A DNA stretch of 64,000 nt from Aquabacterium soli (lineage in GTDB: Bacteria; Pseudomonadota; Gammaproteobacteria; Burkholderiales; Burkholderiaceae_C): positions 186,001 through 250,000 of the forward strand of contig NZ_RSED01000004.1 in assembly GCF_003933735.1 (NCBI RefSeq). Direction: 5' to 3'. The translations under genes were made by a program, and so were the position numbers. A model generated the notes under the pieces. That model saw nothing but the letters and a program-made list of their open reading frames with translations. It searched no databases and was not told the DNA's origin. Below, in pieces: positions 1-8,112 of this stretch (positions are counted from its first letter, which is position 1; each line of letters starts with the position of its first letter).

Positions 1-298
1 GGCGGATCTGCACGTGGGCCATGCGGCCAGCCACCTCCTCGATCGACTGGTCTTCGAAGCACCACTGCACGTTCTGGCTCATCACGTCGAACACCTTGGT
101 GTCATCCAGGGAGCAACCCTGGGCGACTGCCCGGGTCACGATGTCCCGGTCGGTAAGGATGCCCATGAGATTCGAGCCGTCGCAGACGGGCAGTGAGCCA
201 ATGTTGAGTTCGTCCATGGCCTGAGCAGCCAGCACGAGCGAATCGGAGGGAGAAATGGTGCGCACGCCGCGCGTCATGGCTTGGGATACGGGTGTCAT
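1..298 (-). CDS. CBS-domain protein (3' part outside window)
   Basis: The reverse strand reads MTPVSQAMTRGVRTISPSDS and continues through a CBS motif with the GSLPVCDG and GILTDRDIVTRAV signatures, then starts a second CBS repeat (VFDVMSQNVQWCFED). CBS pairs bind adenine nucleotides and act as energy or stress sensors, usually in the cytoplasm. The start at 298 is preceded by an AGGAG Shine-Dalgarno. The coding frame is open to base 1, so the C-terminus is missing. The gene is divergent from the small exported protein at 523, and both carry near-perfect sigma-54 promoter matches. Stand-alone two-CBS proteins of this type are usually about 140-150 aa. Confidence 0.85.
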   Translation of the reverse strand, partial: MTPVSQAMTRGVRTISPSDSLVLAAQAMDELNIGSLPVCDGSNLMGILTDRDIVTRAVAQGCSLDDTKVFDVMSQNVQWCFEDQSIEEVAGRMAHVQIR

Positions 299-356
299 GG
301 CGTTCTCCTGTTGGGGTGGTTGGCAGATTGGTCGTTGGCGGTGACGACCTGGAGCG

Positions 357-370
357 GCAATCGCCGTGCC
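357..370 (-). promoter_or_regulatory. sigma-54 (-24/-12) promoter for the CBS-domain gene
   Basis: Reading the minus strand, GGCACGGCGATTGC matches the sigma-54 consensus GGCACG-N4-TTGC at every defined position. The -24 GG is at 370-369 and the -12 GC at 358-357. The predicted transcription start lies near 346, about 48 bases before the ATG at 298. Confidence 0.65.
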
Positions 371-435
371 CTGGGTGCGCAAGGCCATGGCGTCAGGGTG
401 GTTGAGCACCCCTCTTCAACTTCTTCTCAGAGGAA

Positions 436-449
436 GGCACGCCACTTGC
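436..449 (+). promoter_or_regulatory. sigma-54 (-24/-12) promoter for the exported protein at 523
   Basis: GGCACGCCACTTGC matches GGCACG-N4-TTGC at every defined position, with -24 GG at 436-437 and -12 GC at 448-449. The predicted start is near 461, giving a leader of about 60 bases to the ATG at 523. It faces away from the sigma-54 site at 357-370, so an activator could bind in the roughly 65 bases between them. Confidence 0.65.
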
Positions 450-522
450 CCACCCCCTGGCAGGCAGCGTCTGGCGCTGTCCACTGACAGCCTTTCCTTC
501 AACACACACTGAGGACACTCCC

Positions 523-918
523 ATGAACAAGCACCTACTGAAGCGCATCTCCCTGGTTGCCACGGCAGCCCTGGTCGCCAGCGGCGCGGCCATGGCCCAA
601 AGCCAGGGCTCCACCGTCAACGGTGGCGGCACCTCCAACGCGGCCGGCGCCATCAACGGTTCGGCTGGCACCTCGGGCGCCACGCCCCCGGCCTTGCCGC
701 CCAGCGACATGAATGGCGCACCCGCGGCCCCGTCGGTCGACTACAACCGCGTCGACCCGACAGCCGCTGGGGTGGACAGCGGTGCCAGCAAGCCCCACAA
801 GGCCCGCCATACCGGCAGCAAGAAGGGCAAGCATGCCCGTGACGCAGCCAGCGCTCCCAGCGTGCTGGACGACCCGAACCGCGCCGGTGGCGGCAGCGGC
901 AACAGCAACGTGCGTTGA
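523..918 (+). CDS. small exported low-complexity protein
   Basis: This 131-aa protein has a clear Sec signal peptide: a basic N-terminus (MNKHLLKRISL), a hydrophobic Ala/Val core and a likely cleavage after AMA, before QSQGS. The mature part is rich in Gly, Ser, Ala, Asn and Pro, with a central basic patch (KPHKARHTGSKKGKHAR), and looks disordered. I do not recognise the family and assign no function. A near-perfect sigma-54 promoter lies upstream and a strong hairpin follows the stop, so it looks like a single-gene transcript. Stress-induced periplasmic proteins of this character are common in betaproteobacteria, but that link is inference. Confidence 0.75.
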   Translation: MNKHLLKRISLVATAALVASGAAMAQSQGSTVNGGGTSNAAGAINGSAGTSGATPPALPPSDMNGAPAAPSVDYNRVDPTAAGVDSGASKPHKARHTGSKKGKHARDAASAPSVLDDPNRAGGGSGNSNVR

Positions 919-944
919 AGCACCCACGGATCCACTGCGTCGAG

Positions 945-976
945 AAAGGACCTGCGCAGATCGCGCAGGTCTTTCC
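945..976 (+). terminator. rho-independent terminator after the exported protein
   Basis: GACCTGCGC (949-957) pairs with GCGCAGGTC (963-971), flanked by AAAG and CTTT that extend the stem around one bulge. The T-run is short, so strength is uncertain. Confidence 0.6.
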
Positions 977-1011
977 ATGCAAATCAAGCGACCCGATGAG
1001 AGAAGAAGAAC

Positions 1012-1590
1012 ATGAGCACCACTTCGCTGAGCACACCGGACAGCCTGAATCTTCGCAGCGTGGGCGTTGCAACGCTTTTGCTGGGCGCGGCCACCTGCTG
1101 GGCCCTGACCCAGGCGGCGGGAGACAAGGTTGCCTACGAGCAGTCCCGGGCCGAGGCTGCACAGCAGTTCAAGACCGCCCTGGCGCAATGCGGCCAACAA
1201 TCGGTCCGCGACAAGGATGTTTGCCAAGCCACAGCCAAGGCCGAACGGACCAAGCGAGAGCAGCGCGCAGAAGCCCTTTACAAGGGGACGCCCGAAGCCG
1301 CACACAAGGCCCGTTTGGCGATCGCGCAGGCGGACCTTCAGGCAAGCCTGCGTGTGTGCGATCAGCGCGCTGGCGCCACGGCACGGACCTGCAAGCTGGA
1401 GGCACGCAAGCAATTCGACCAGGCCAAAGCAGAGGCCGACCAGGCATCCAGGAACCGCCTGCCCATCGACAAGAGCCTGGGCGAGACCGGACGAGTCCAT
1501 GCGAACGATCCGCGCGCCTGCGACACGCTGGAAGGCGGCGCCAAACATGCATGCCTTGGCCGTGCAGCACAGGCGGCCTCATCTCCCTGA
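1012..1590 (+). CDS. membrane-anchored or periplasmic Cys-containing alpha-helical protein
   Basis: The 192-aa product has an N-terminal hydrophobic segment (residues about 18-35, VGVATLLLGAATCWALTQA), then a charged Ala/Lys/Glu/Gln-rich helical region. Cysteines recur in short contexts (LAQCGQQ, KDVCQATAKAE, LRVCDQRAG, ARTCKLEARK, PRACDTLEG, HACLGR), which could form periplasmic disulfides. The spacing resembles a betaproteobacterial family of stress proteins with repeated C-x(n)-C-x(2)-EAKA units, often loosely labelled TolA-like; that comparison is from memory. The start follows a purine-rich GAGAAGAAGAAC. It is convergent with topoisomerase IB, with 9 bases between the stops. Confidence 0.7.
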   Translation: MSTTSLSTPDSLNLRSVGVATLLLGAATCWALTQAAGDKVAYEQSRAEAAQQFKTALAQCGQQSVRDKDVCQATAKAERTKREQRAEALYKGTPEAAHKARLAIAQADLQASLRVCDQRAGATARTCKLEARKQFDQAKAEADQASRNRLPIDKSLGETGRVHANDPRACDTLEGGAKHACLGRAAQAASSP

Positions 1591-1599
1591 CCAATTGCG

Positions 1600-2634
1600 T
1601 CAGCTCGTGCGGCACTGCAGGAAGGCCAGCAGACGCCTTTCCTGCGCATTGAGACCGCGGCTCGGTACTGAGGAGGGCTCAACGCCTGCTTCATCTGGCC
1701 ACTCATCCTGTAGCGCACACACCAGCACGTGAGGGTGGACGTAAGACTTTCGGCAAACCGCCACCGTGTTGCCCAGCCGCGAGGCCACTTCCTTCAGGGC
1801 TTCATTGACCATGCGCCGCCGTGCGGCCGCACTCTCCGAACAGGGGGCCTCCCCGCCATCACGGGCCGCCTTGGCATCCGGCGCAAGCTGCGCCCACGCG
1901 TGCACCGTGGCATGCCATGTTCGGAAATCCTTGGCGGTGAACTCGTCTCCGCACAGGCTGCGGATGTAGTCGTTCACATCCGCTGAATCCACCACATGTG
2001 TCGCGCCGCTGTCATCGGTGTACTGAAAAAGCTCCTGGCCGGGCAGCTCCTGACATCGGCGCACCACCCCGGCCACACGGGCGTCGTCCAGCAGCACTTC
2101 GTGCTGGACGCCGCTCTTGCCTCGAAACCGCAGCATCAGGCGACTGCCCGAGACCTGCGCATGGCGATTGCGAAGCGTGGTGAGCCCGTAGGACCGGTTG
2201 GTCCGGGCGTACTCCTCGTTGCCGACCCGGATGAGTGTGGTGTCCAGGAGCCTCACCACCGCGGCCAGCACCACATCCCGGTCAAGATGTGGCTGGCCTG
2301 CTGAAGCGGCCAAGGTCTGGGCGACGCGACGCCGCAGCCGTGGCAGAGCCAGGCCAAAGGCGTGCATTCGCTCAAACTTGTCGTCATCACGCCGTGCGCG
2401 CCACAAGGCGTGGTAGCGGTATTGCTTGCGGCCCCGCGCATCGCGGGCAGTGGCCTGCACGTGCCCCGCATCCAGGGGGCAGATCCAGACTTCTTCGTAG
2501 GCTGGCGGGATGGCCAGCGCACGGATGCGCTGCAGATGCAGCCGATCGACCTCATCACCGGCCCGCAGCCAGTGTCCATCCGCAGCTTGGTAGGCGAAGC
2601 CAGTGCCCCGCCGCACCCGGCGAATGCCGGGCAT
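1600..2634 (-). CDS. DNA topoisomerase IB (poxvirus/bacterial type)
   Basis: This 344-aa enzyme relaxes supercoils through a 3'-phosphotyrosyl intermediate. Family signatures visible: N-terminal MPGIRRVRRGTGFAYQ, AIPPAYEEVWICP, the core DARGRKQYRYHALW, the Lys-containing FRGKSG, FRTWHATV carrying an active-site Arg, and the catalytic Tyr in VAVCRKSYVHP. Bacterial members are usually about 330-370 aa. The first ATG is at 2634, but the 15 codons between it and the upstream in-frame TGA encode SRLKLRYVTDE, which resembles the usual family N-terminus. Translation may therefore start at a non-canonical CTG (2661 or 2655). It is the third gene of a hemerythrin-DUF4142-topoisomerase operon. Confidence 0.9.
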   Translation of the reverse strand: MPGIRRVRRGTGFAYQAADGHWLRAGDEVDRLHLQRIRALAIPPAYEEVWICPLDAGHVQATARDARGRKQYRYHALWRARRDDDKFERMHAFGLALPRLRRRVAQTLAASAGQPHLDRDVVLAAVVRLLDTTLIRVGNEEYARTNRSYGLTTLRNRHAQVSGSRLMLRFRGKSGVQHEVLLDDARVAGVVRRCQELPGQELFQYTDDSGATHVVDSADVNDYIRSLCGDEFTAKDFRTWHATVHAWAQLAPDAKAARDGGEAPCSESAAARRRMVNEALKEVASRLGNTVAVCRKSYVHPHVLVCALQDEWPDEAGVEPSSVPSRGLNAQERRLLAFLQCRTS

Positions 2635-2685
2635 CTCATCAGTGACATACCGCAGCTTCAGACGCGAACCCCCGTCAACCCGGTG

Positions 2686-3489
2686 TCATCCCCTGGTCTG
2701 CAGCTTGCGCGCTGCATCCAGATGGGACTTGAGCGTGGGCAGCGTGGACTGCACGTAGTCTTTCAAGGCCGGATTCTGCGCATCGGCGCCGACCTTTTCA
2801 TAGGTGGCGATGATCTTCTCGTGTTCTGTCACCCCCACTGTCTGTAGATACTGCTTGTCAAAAGCCGCCCCTGAGGCATTTTGCAGTGCTGACAAGGTTT
2901 TCTGATCCTGCGCGCTGAGCGTCTGGGACAGGTTCACACCATGGCCAGCTGCCAGGCGCTTGGCCTCTTCGCTGACACCCTTGTGGTCGGCCGCAACCAT
3001 GGCCGCATACGATTTCAACGCCGGATCCGACGCCTTCTCAGCCGCCAGCTCTGACACGCGGATCTCGAACAGGCTCTTGGCTCCGGTCTGGGCGATGAAG
3101 TCTCGCTCCATGCTGCTGAGGGTGCCTGACGCCGAGGCCGTGGCGGGTGTCGCAGCCTGCTGGCTGGTAGGGACCCCCGCCCCCGTGGGCTCGGAACGGG
3201 TCATGGCATCGAAAGCGGAACCGTCGGCAGAGGCTTGTCCCATGGTCAGGCCAGGACCATCTGACCGTCCGATGGGCGCCGTCGGCACGGACATCTGCTC
3301 TGAGGTGCCATTCATGCCCGATCCCATCGGTGTGCCCGTGTCGGCCTGGGCCATGGGGGTGGAGGTCGACAGCGACGAGTCAGCGCTGCTCATTTTCGGA
3401 GTGGGTTCGCGGTCACATCCCACCAGGGCCATGCACGCGATCAATGTCGCGGCGCCCATGGGAGCTAGAGTGCGTGCGGGGGTGCTCAT
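2686..3489 (-). CDS. DUF4142 lipoprotein
   Basis: The 267-aa product begins MSTPARTLAPMGAATLIACM with a lipobox-like LVGC (Cys about 25), predicting a lipid-anchored periplasmic protein. A Ser/Thr/Met-rich linker follows, then the ferritin-like DUF4142 helical domain from about residue 125 (RDFIAQTGAKSLFEIRVSEL, SYAAMVAADHKGVSEEAKRL, VGVTEHEKIIATYEKVG). The start at 3489 is chosen because AAGGAGA precedes it. The gene follows the hemerythrin by 29 bases and shares its reading frame with topoisomerase IB downstream. DUF4142 proteins are often stress- or metal-associated; the exact role is unknown. Confidence 0.85.
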   Translation of the reverse strand: MSTPARTLAPMGAATLIACMALVGCDREPTPKMSSADSSLSTSTPMAQADTGTPMGSGMNGTSEQMSVPTAPIGRSDGPGLTMGQASADGSAFDAMTRSEPTGAGVPTSQQAATPATASASGTLSSMERDFIAQTGAKSLFEIRVSELAAEKASDPALKSYAAMVAADHKGVSEEAKRLAAGHGVNLSQTLSAQDQKTLSALQNASGAAFDKQYLQTVGVTEHEKIIATYEKVGADAQNPALKDYVQSTLPTLKSHLDAARKLQTRG

Positions 3490-3518
3490 GGTGTTTCTCC
3501 TTTGCCGCATCGGTGATC

Positions 3519-4136
3519 TCAGGAATGCCGGCCAGGGCGCAGCCCATGGTCATTCAACCCCTGGCGCAAGCCAAGGGCGCTGCCCTGCCGATAGAAAGTA
3601 CCTTCGTGGTCTTCTACTTCATTGGTGAGCAGGGCCCTGCGTTCCTGCATGTCCTCCAGCAGTCGCTGCCAATCCAGCTTGGCATGCGACAACTGCCGGA
3701 ACATCTCGCCCTCTTCTTCCTTCACGTGGTGCCGGATGTACTCGCCCAACACCCGGAAGGAGGCCGACTGGCGAGGATCACCCATGGCAGCAGCACGCAC
3801 CTGACCCAGCAGCATGTTCATGGTCTGGTGTTCCACCTCTGCGTCGTCGATCAACACACGTGTGGACAGGGCGGCGCGCACCGCCGGGTAGAACACCTCT
3901 TCTTCCAGCCGGGTGTGGATCTCCAGATCCATGCAGGTCTGGCGGATGAGGTTCTCGCAGGCCTCCGCATCGTCCATCGAATCAAGACGATCGAACTCAC
4001 GAAAGGCCGATTTGACCGTGCGGTGATCATCCCTGAGCATGCGCAACACCTCGGAGCGTGCATGTGTATTGGCACGGGGTCCCCGGCTTTCGCCGCGCGG
4101 CGGCATGAAGTCATGTGACATGGCGTGGCTGCTCAT
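3519..4136 (-). CDS. hemerythrin HHE-domain protein
   Basis: The 205-aa product contains a hemerythrin/HHE four-helix bundle. Candidate diiron ligands are His in LRDDHRTVKSAF, the HTRLEEEVFYPAV motif, His in VEHQTMNML, and the C-terminal HHVKEEEGEMF motif. Such proteins bind oxygen or respond to NO or oxidative stress in the cytoplasm. The start at 4136 has GGAGA just upstream; the open frame extends further but without family similarity. It heads an operon with the DUF4142 lipoprotein and topoisomerase IB and is divergent from rpoN. A moderate sigma-54 promoter match lies 51-64 bases upstream. Confidence 0.85.
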   Translation of the reverse strand: MSSHAMSHDFMPPRGESRGPRANTHARSEVLRMLRDDHRTVKSAFREFDRLDSMDDAEACENLIRQTCMDLEIHTRLEEEVFYPAVRAALSTRVLIDDAEVEHQTMNMLLGQVRAAAMGDPRQSASFRVLGEYIRHHVKEEEGEMFRQLSHAKLDWQRLLEDMQERRALLTNEVEDHEGTFYRQGSALGLRQGLNDHGLRPGRHS

Positions 4137-4186
4137 GGTCTCTCCAGTCGAAGGGCCGACACGGAATGCGCCAGCGCAGAGGCGGG

Positions 4187-4200
4187 GCAAACGGCATTCC
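4187..4200 (-). promoter_or_regulatory. candidate sigma-54 promoter for the hemerythrin operon
   Basis: On the minus strand GGAATGCCGTTTGC keeps the obligatory GG-N10-GC and the TTGC -12 block; two of six -24 bases differ from GGCACG. The predicted start is near 4176, about 40 bases before the ATG. Confidence 0.4.
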
Positions 4201-4485
4201 CGGAGACAAAGGCTCCGACCGCTCATTTCGGCAACTTTTACGGCAAGGCATGCCTCGCTGCGGTCATGGCGCCATTTTTTCCTGCGCGCTCGGTATGGCC
4301 CCCGGGCGGGGAACTGGATCAATTTGTAAGTGGGCGTGACGCACCCAGGGCAAAAAATGCAGGCTCTGCAAACGGGTGGGCCCAGCGCCACACCGGATCG
4401 TCATTCATCTTCGGTCAACTTGCCAGACGCGCCTGGCAGCAATGACACGAGCGGCGTAACAGGCCCGTCAAAAGCAACGGATTTC

Positions 4486-4499
4486 GGCATGGTTGTTGC
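4486..4499 (+). promoter_or_regulatory. candidate sigma-54 promoter upstream of rpoN
   Basis: GGCATGGTTGTTGC matches GGCACG-N4-TTGC with a single mismatch. The predicted start is near 4511, about 29 bases before the rpoN ATG at 4540. If used, sigma-54 would transcribe its own gene. Confidence 0.5.
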
Positions 4500-4539
4500 G
4501 GCACAAGCCCCTGTGTATCCACAACGCTGAGACAACGCC

Positions 4540-6009
4540 ATGACCATCAATGCCCCTGCCATCCGCCTGGAACACAGACAGCATCAGACCTTGACGCCGC
4601 GTTTGCAGCAAGCGGTGCGCCTGCTGCAGTTGTCATCGCTGGATTTCGCCCAGGAGGTTCGCGATGCCCTGGACAAGAACCCCTTCCTGGAAGGGGAAGA
4701 TGTGGGGGACGAACAGCATGAAACACCCGACGGGGCCACGCCTCAGCAGGCCCATGACGCCTCGTTGGCCGACACGGCCACCCTCACTTCGCCGACACCT
4801 GAGCCCTCGCCGGAGCCAGCGGCCGACATCGAATGGGATCCCTCTCCCTGGGCGGCCACCCCTGGATCGTCTGGTTCACGCGGCAGTGGAGATGGCGAGT
4901 TCAGTGCCATCGACCTGATGGCGGCCGACGAAGGCCTGCGTCCCACCCTGCTTCGTCAGATCAATACGCGTTCACTGTCCGAGCGCGACCGCGCACTGGT
5001 GGGCTGCGTGATCGAATCACTCGATGACGATGGCTATCTGCGCACGGAATTGAGCGAACTGGTCAACCTGCTGGAACTGGAGCCAGCCGTGGAGTTGAGC
5101 GAGATGAGCATGGCCTTGAAACTGGTGCAGGCGCTGGAGCCCGCGGGTGTAGGGGCGCGCAACGTGGCGGAGTGCCTGACCCTGCAATTGCCGGAGATCC
5201 AGGATGAGGAACTTCGGGCGCTGGCCGGCCGCATCATCAATGAGCAGATGGACAAGCTGGCACAACACGACATTGCCGCCCTGTCCCGTCGCCTGGGACA
5301 CTCCCCCTCAGAGATCGAAGCGGCCTGCGATCGCATCCGCCACATGGACCCACGCCCTGGCTGGAAGCTGAGCGCCGCGGATGTCCGCTACATCACGCCG
5401 GATGTGATCGCCCGCAAGGTGAAGGACGAGTGGGTGGCGGTGCTGAACCCCGCCATCGTGCCACGCGTCAAGCTCAACCAACGCTACGCCGAACTGTTCC
5501 GGCGCCACCGCGATGGCCGCCACGCCGAACTGGCCGCCCATCTCCAGGAAGCGCGCTGGACCGTGCGCAATGTGGAGCAGCGCTTCTCCACCATCTTGTC
5601 GGTGGCGCAGGCCATTCTCAAGCGGCAGAAACAGTTCCTGGAGCATGGCTCTTTGGCCATGAAGCCGATGGCTCTGAAGGAGATCGCCGAAGAAGTGGGA
5701 CTGCATGAATCCACCGTGTCTCGCGTGACGAACAACAAGTACATGGCGACACCCGCCGGCGTGTTCGAGCTCAAGTACTTCTTCTCCCGTCCCATGCCGA
5801 CGGCCAATGGCGGCGCATGTTCGGCAACGGCCATCCGGGGGGTCATCAAGGACATGCTCGACGCAGAAGATCCGGTGAATCCCCTGTCCGACGCGGAGAT
5901 TGCGCGCCGGCTGGCACGTCAGGGTCTGACGGTGGCACGACGCACGGTCACCAAATACCGTCAGCTGATGAAGGTGGCTGCGGTGGAGCAACGCCGCCGT
6001 GTGGCTTGA
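4540..6009 (+). CDS. rpoN: RNA polymerase sigma-54 factor RpoN
   Basis: The 489-aa protein shows all three RpoN regions. The Gln/Leu-rich activator-interacting region I is RQHQTLTPRLQQAVRLLQLS. An acidic region II spans about residues 50-125. The core-binding domain follows, and the DNA-binding helix-turn-helix is LHESTVSRVTNNKYMATPAG with ELKYFFSR. The C-terminal RpoN box is ARRTVTKYRQ (about residues 470-480), which contacts the -24 element. RpoN directs core polymerase to -24/-12 promoters and needs an AAA+ activator; one such activator is encoded 0.5 kb downstream. In many proteobacteria rpoN sits between lptB and hpf/ptsN genes. Here it stands alone, which suggests a second, specialised copy rather than the housekeeping one. 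Confidence 0.95.
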   Translation: MTINAPAIRLEHRQHQTLTPRLQQAVRLLQLSSLDFAQEVRDALDKNPFLEGEDVGDEQHETPDGATPQQAHDASLADTATLTSPTPEPSPEPAADIEWDPSPWAATPGSSGSRGSGDGEFSAIDLMAADEGLRPTLLRQINTRSLSERDRALVGCVIESLDDDGYLRTELSELVNLLELEPAVELSEMSMALKLVQALEPAGVGARNVAECLTLQLPEIQDEELRALAGRIINEQMDKLAQHDIAALSRRLGHSPSEIEAACDRIRHMDPRPGWKLSAADVRYITPDVIARKVKDEWVAVLNPAIVPRVKLNQRYAELFRRHRDGRHAELAAHLQEARWTVRNVEQRFSTILSVAQAILKRQKQFLEHGSLAMKPMALKEIAEEVGLHESTVSRVTNNKYMATPAGVFELKYFFSRPMPTANGGACSATAIRGVIKDMLDAEDPVNPLSDAEIARRLARQGLTVARRTVTKYRQLMKVAAVEQRRRVA

Positions 6010-6021
6010 CCGGGTATGCAA

Positions 6022-6039
6022 GGCGGGCCCTTGCCCGCC
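6022..6039. terminator. hairpin between convergent rpoN and the small acidic protein
   Basis: GGCGGGC (6022-6028) and GCCCGCC (6033-6039) form a perfect stem with a four-base loop just after the rpoN stop. There is no clear T-run, so termination is only probable. Confidence 0.45.
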
Positions 6040-6048
6040 CATCCCTCA

Positions 6049-6405
6049 CTATTTACGCTTGGCAGGCGCTGTGGGGCGCTTGTCGCCGCCGCCGTACCAG
6101 TAGCCACCCTGGTGATCCTGGATCTCGCCATAGTCACCATAGGGCCCCGTCTCACCGGCGATGACGCCGCCCCGCTTGTCTTTGCTGGGATCACGCTGCC
6201 AGGCCTCGTGTTCAAGGCGCTGCTCGGAAGCACCCTCCTCATGCGCTTCGGTATCGCCGTAGACGCTGCCTTGCGTCCCCCCAGCGCCCCCGAAGCCTCC
6301 ATGAGGCCCAGATGGATCGAAACTGTCACGCTGCTCATCGGGCGCCGCGCCCTGTGGCGACTGGGCGGCAGGCTGAGGCCGTGGGGTTGAGCGTTCTTGG
6401 GTCAT
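6049..6405 (-). CDS. small hydrophilic Gly-rich protein, unknown function
   Basis: The 118-aa product lacks a signal peptide or membrane segment and is dominated by Gly, Asp, Glu, Gln and Pro (for example [17 protein letters not shown] and [20 protein letters not shown]), ending in a basic [10 protein letters not shown] tail. It looks disordered and soluble. I do not recognise the family. GGAAAGGACC precedes the ATG at 6405. A sigma-54-like -24/-12 element and a perfect 29-base palindrome occupy the gap to the upstream activator gene, and rpoN is convergent. The context suggests a stress-induced protein under sigma-54 control, as inference. Confidence 0.7.
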   Translation of the reverse strand: MTQERSTPRPQPAAQSPQGAAPDEQRDSFDPSGPHGGFGGAGGTQGSVYGDTEAHEEGASEQRLEHEAWQRDPSKDKRGGVIAGETGPYGDYGEIQDHQGGYWYGGGDKRPTAPAKRK

Positions 6406-6428
6406 GTCGGGTCCTTTCCATGCACATA

Positions 6429-6457
6429 CAGCGATTGCCCTGTCAGGGCAATCGCTG
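6429..6457. promoter_or_regulatory. perfect 14-bp-arm palindrome
   Basis: CAGCGATTGCCCTG and CAGGGCAATCGCTG flank a single T. It lies between the activator stop (6493) and the small protein start (6405). It may be a terminator hairpin for the activator gene or an operator; there is no T-run, and it overlaps the candidate sigma-54 site at 6448-6461. Confidence 0.55.
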
Positions 6458-6461
6458 TTCC
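6448..6461 (-). promoter_or_regulatory. candidate sigma-54 promoter for the small Gly-rich protein
   Basis: On the minus strand GGAACAGCGATTGC has GG-N10-GC, with two mismatches in the -24 block and an intact TTGC. The predicted start near 6437 is about 32 bases before the ATG at 6405. Confidence 0.4.
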
Positions 6462-6492
6462 CGATGTCCGAACCCGCAGGGGCGGCGTCTTC

Positions 6493-7914
6493 TCAGACGT
6501 GATCCGATGCCACTGAGGAAGGAGGCGGGGCTTCGTTGCCTTCTCCATCCACGCGCGACGGAACCGTGGCGTAGTCCTTGAGCCGGTTGTAGAGGGTCTT
6601 GAGGCTGACGCCCAGGGTGGCCGCGGTGCGCTCCTTGTGACGGCCGCAGTACTCCAGCGTGGCCAGGGTGACCTGGCGCTCCACATCGGCCAGGGGCGTG
6701 CCCACGCGGATCTGCAGCAGCGGCGCCCCATCCATGCTGGTTGCCGGCGAATCACCATCCGTCTCGGGCAGGCATTCATCGACGATGATGGAGTCAGGCG
6801 CCATCACATACGCACGGTGCACGATGTTGCGCAGCTCGCGCACATTGCCTGGCCAGCGGTAGTCTCCCAGCCGCTGCAGGGCCTGCGGGGCAAAGCGCTT
6901 GACCTGGCCTTCACGCCGCGAGATCTCGTCGAGGAAATGTTCGGCGATCAGCGGCACGTCCTCCAGCCGGTCACGCAAAGGAGGCAGGTGCACCGGAAAC
7001 ACATTGAGGCGGTAGAGCAGGTCTTCGCGCAGCTTGCCGGCGCGCACGGCCTCCTGGGGAGACCGGTTGGTGGCCGCGATGATGCGCACATCGGTCTCCT
7101 GGATCTGGGTGGAGCCCACGCGCATGTAGGTGCCGCTTTCGAGCACACGCAAGAGCTTGACCTGCAGATCAAGCGGCATCTCGGTGATCTCGTCAAGGAA
7201 CAGCGTGCCACCGCAGGCCCGCTCGAAGAAGCCCTGGTGCTGGCGATCCGCCCCGGTGAAGCTGCCCTTCTCATGACCGAAGATCTCGCTCTCCATCAGG
7301 TGCGGCGAAATGGCACCGCAGTTGACGGCCAGGAAAGGCCGGTTGCGGCGGCGGCTGAGGTCATGCACCGTGCTGGCCACGACCTCCTTGCCGCAACCGC
7401 TCTCACCGGTGATGAACACGGTGACACCCGTGCCGGACACGCGCAGGATCTGCTCGTACACCTTTCGCATCGCAGGTGAGCGGCCCCAGAGCTGCCCGAA
7501 GTGACCGTCACGTTCCAGCTCAAGCATCAAGTCGCTGGCTTCGGCCTGCAGGGCTGATGGCTTGATCAGCCGCGAGAGGATCCCGCTCAACTGCTTCATG
7601 TTCACCGGCTTGACCAAATAGTCCGCAGCCCCCAGGCGAAGGGCCTGGATGGACGTGTCCAGGCTGGCATGGCCGGTGATCAGCACCACCTCGGTATTGC
7701 CCAAGGCCTTGGCATCCTCTACCAGCTGCATGCCGCTGCCATCGGGCAGCACCAGGTCCAGCAGGACCACATCCGGCTCCTGGAGCGCCAACTGGCGCCG
7801 GGCGTCCTTCAAGGACCCGGCGGTCGCCACGGTGAACCCTTTTGTCGCGATGAGCGCGGCCATCATCTCAGCCGCGTCTGCCTCGTCATCAACCACCAAT
7901 GCATGCGCCATCAC
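6493..7914 (-). CDS. NtrC-family sigma-54-dependent response regulator
   Basis: The 473-aa protein has three domains. Residues 1-120 are a receiver ([14 protein letters not shown], phospho-acceptor Asp in [14 protein letters not shown], Lys in DYLVKPVN). Residues about 145-385 are the AAA+ activator, with Walker [13 protein letters not shown], the sigma-54-contacting loop GSFTGA (a Ser variant of GAFTGA), and Walker [14 protein letters not shown]. The C-terminal Fis-type helix-turn-helix is [21 protein letters not shown]. It should remodel sigma-54 holoenzyme at distal sites when phosphorylated. No sensor kinase is adjacent. A GTG at 7914 directly precedes an ATG at 7911; either may be the start. 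It is the obvious activator for the nearby sigma-54 promoters. Confidence 0.92.
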   Translation of the reverse strand: MMAHALVVDDEADAAEMMAALIATKGFTVATAGSLKDARRQLALQEPDVVLLDLVLPDGSGMQLVEDAKALGNTEVVLITGHASLDTSIQALRLGAADYLVKPVNMKQLSGILSRLIKPSALQAEASDLMLELERDGHFGQLWGRSPAMRKVYEQILRVSGTGVTVFITGESGCGKEVVASTVHDLSRRRNRPFLAVNCGAISPHLMESEIFGHEKGSFTGADRQHQGFFERACGGTLFLDEITEMPLDLQVKLLRVLESGTYMRVGSTQIQETDVRIIAATNRSPQEAVRAGKLREDLLYRLNVFPVHLPPLRDRLEDVPLIAEHFLDEISRREGQVKRFAPQALQRLGDYRWPGNVRELRNIVHRAYVMAPDSIIVDECLPETDGDSPATSMDGAPLLQIRVGTPLADVERQVTLATLEYCGRHKERTAATLGVSLKTLYNRLKDYATVPSRVDGEGNEAPPPSSVASDHV

Positions 7915-8112
7915 TGACCTTTCGACTGTTCAACAGGGCTCGATGCGGTGGCGAAAAAGAGAGCCACCGGCGGCCCATGCGTCAGATCTTTGCAGGTCAG
8001 CGGAAATGCTGCAGCCGCAGCCCCCACCTGGAGTGAGGCCTTGGCCAAGGCTGAGATTCAGCGCTTGCGGCGGTGATAGGCAAACGTCGTGCCCATCAAG
8101 ATCACCTCAATA

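Noticed and set aside
535-1548. 337-aa minus frame across the two small exported-protein genes
   Set aside because: No family resemblance; both sense genes have signal or membrane segments, and a sigma-54 promoter supports the first.
4330-4530. 66-aa plus-strand frame upstream of rpoN
   Set aside because: It overlaps the candidate rpoN promoter, has no Shine-Dalgarno and no recognisable sequence.
8058-8096. 12-residue frame (MGTTFAYHRRKR) with a good GAGGTG Shine-Dalgarno
   Set aside because: Too short to support as a gene without conservation or translation data.
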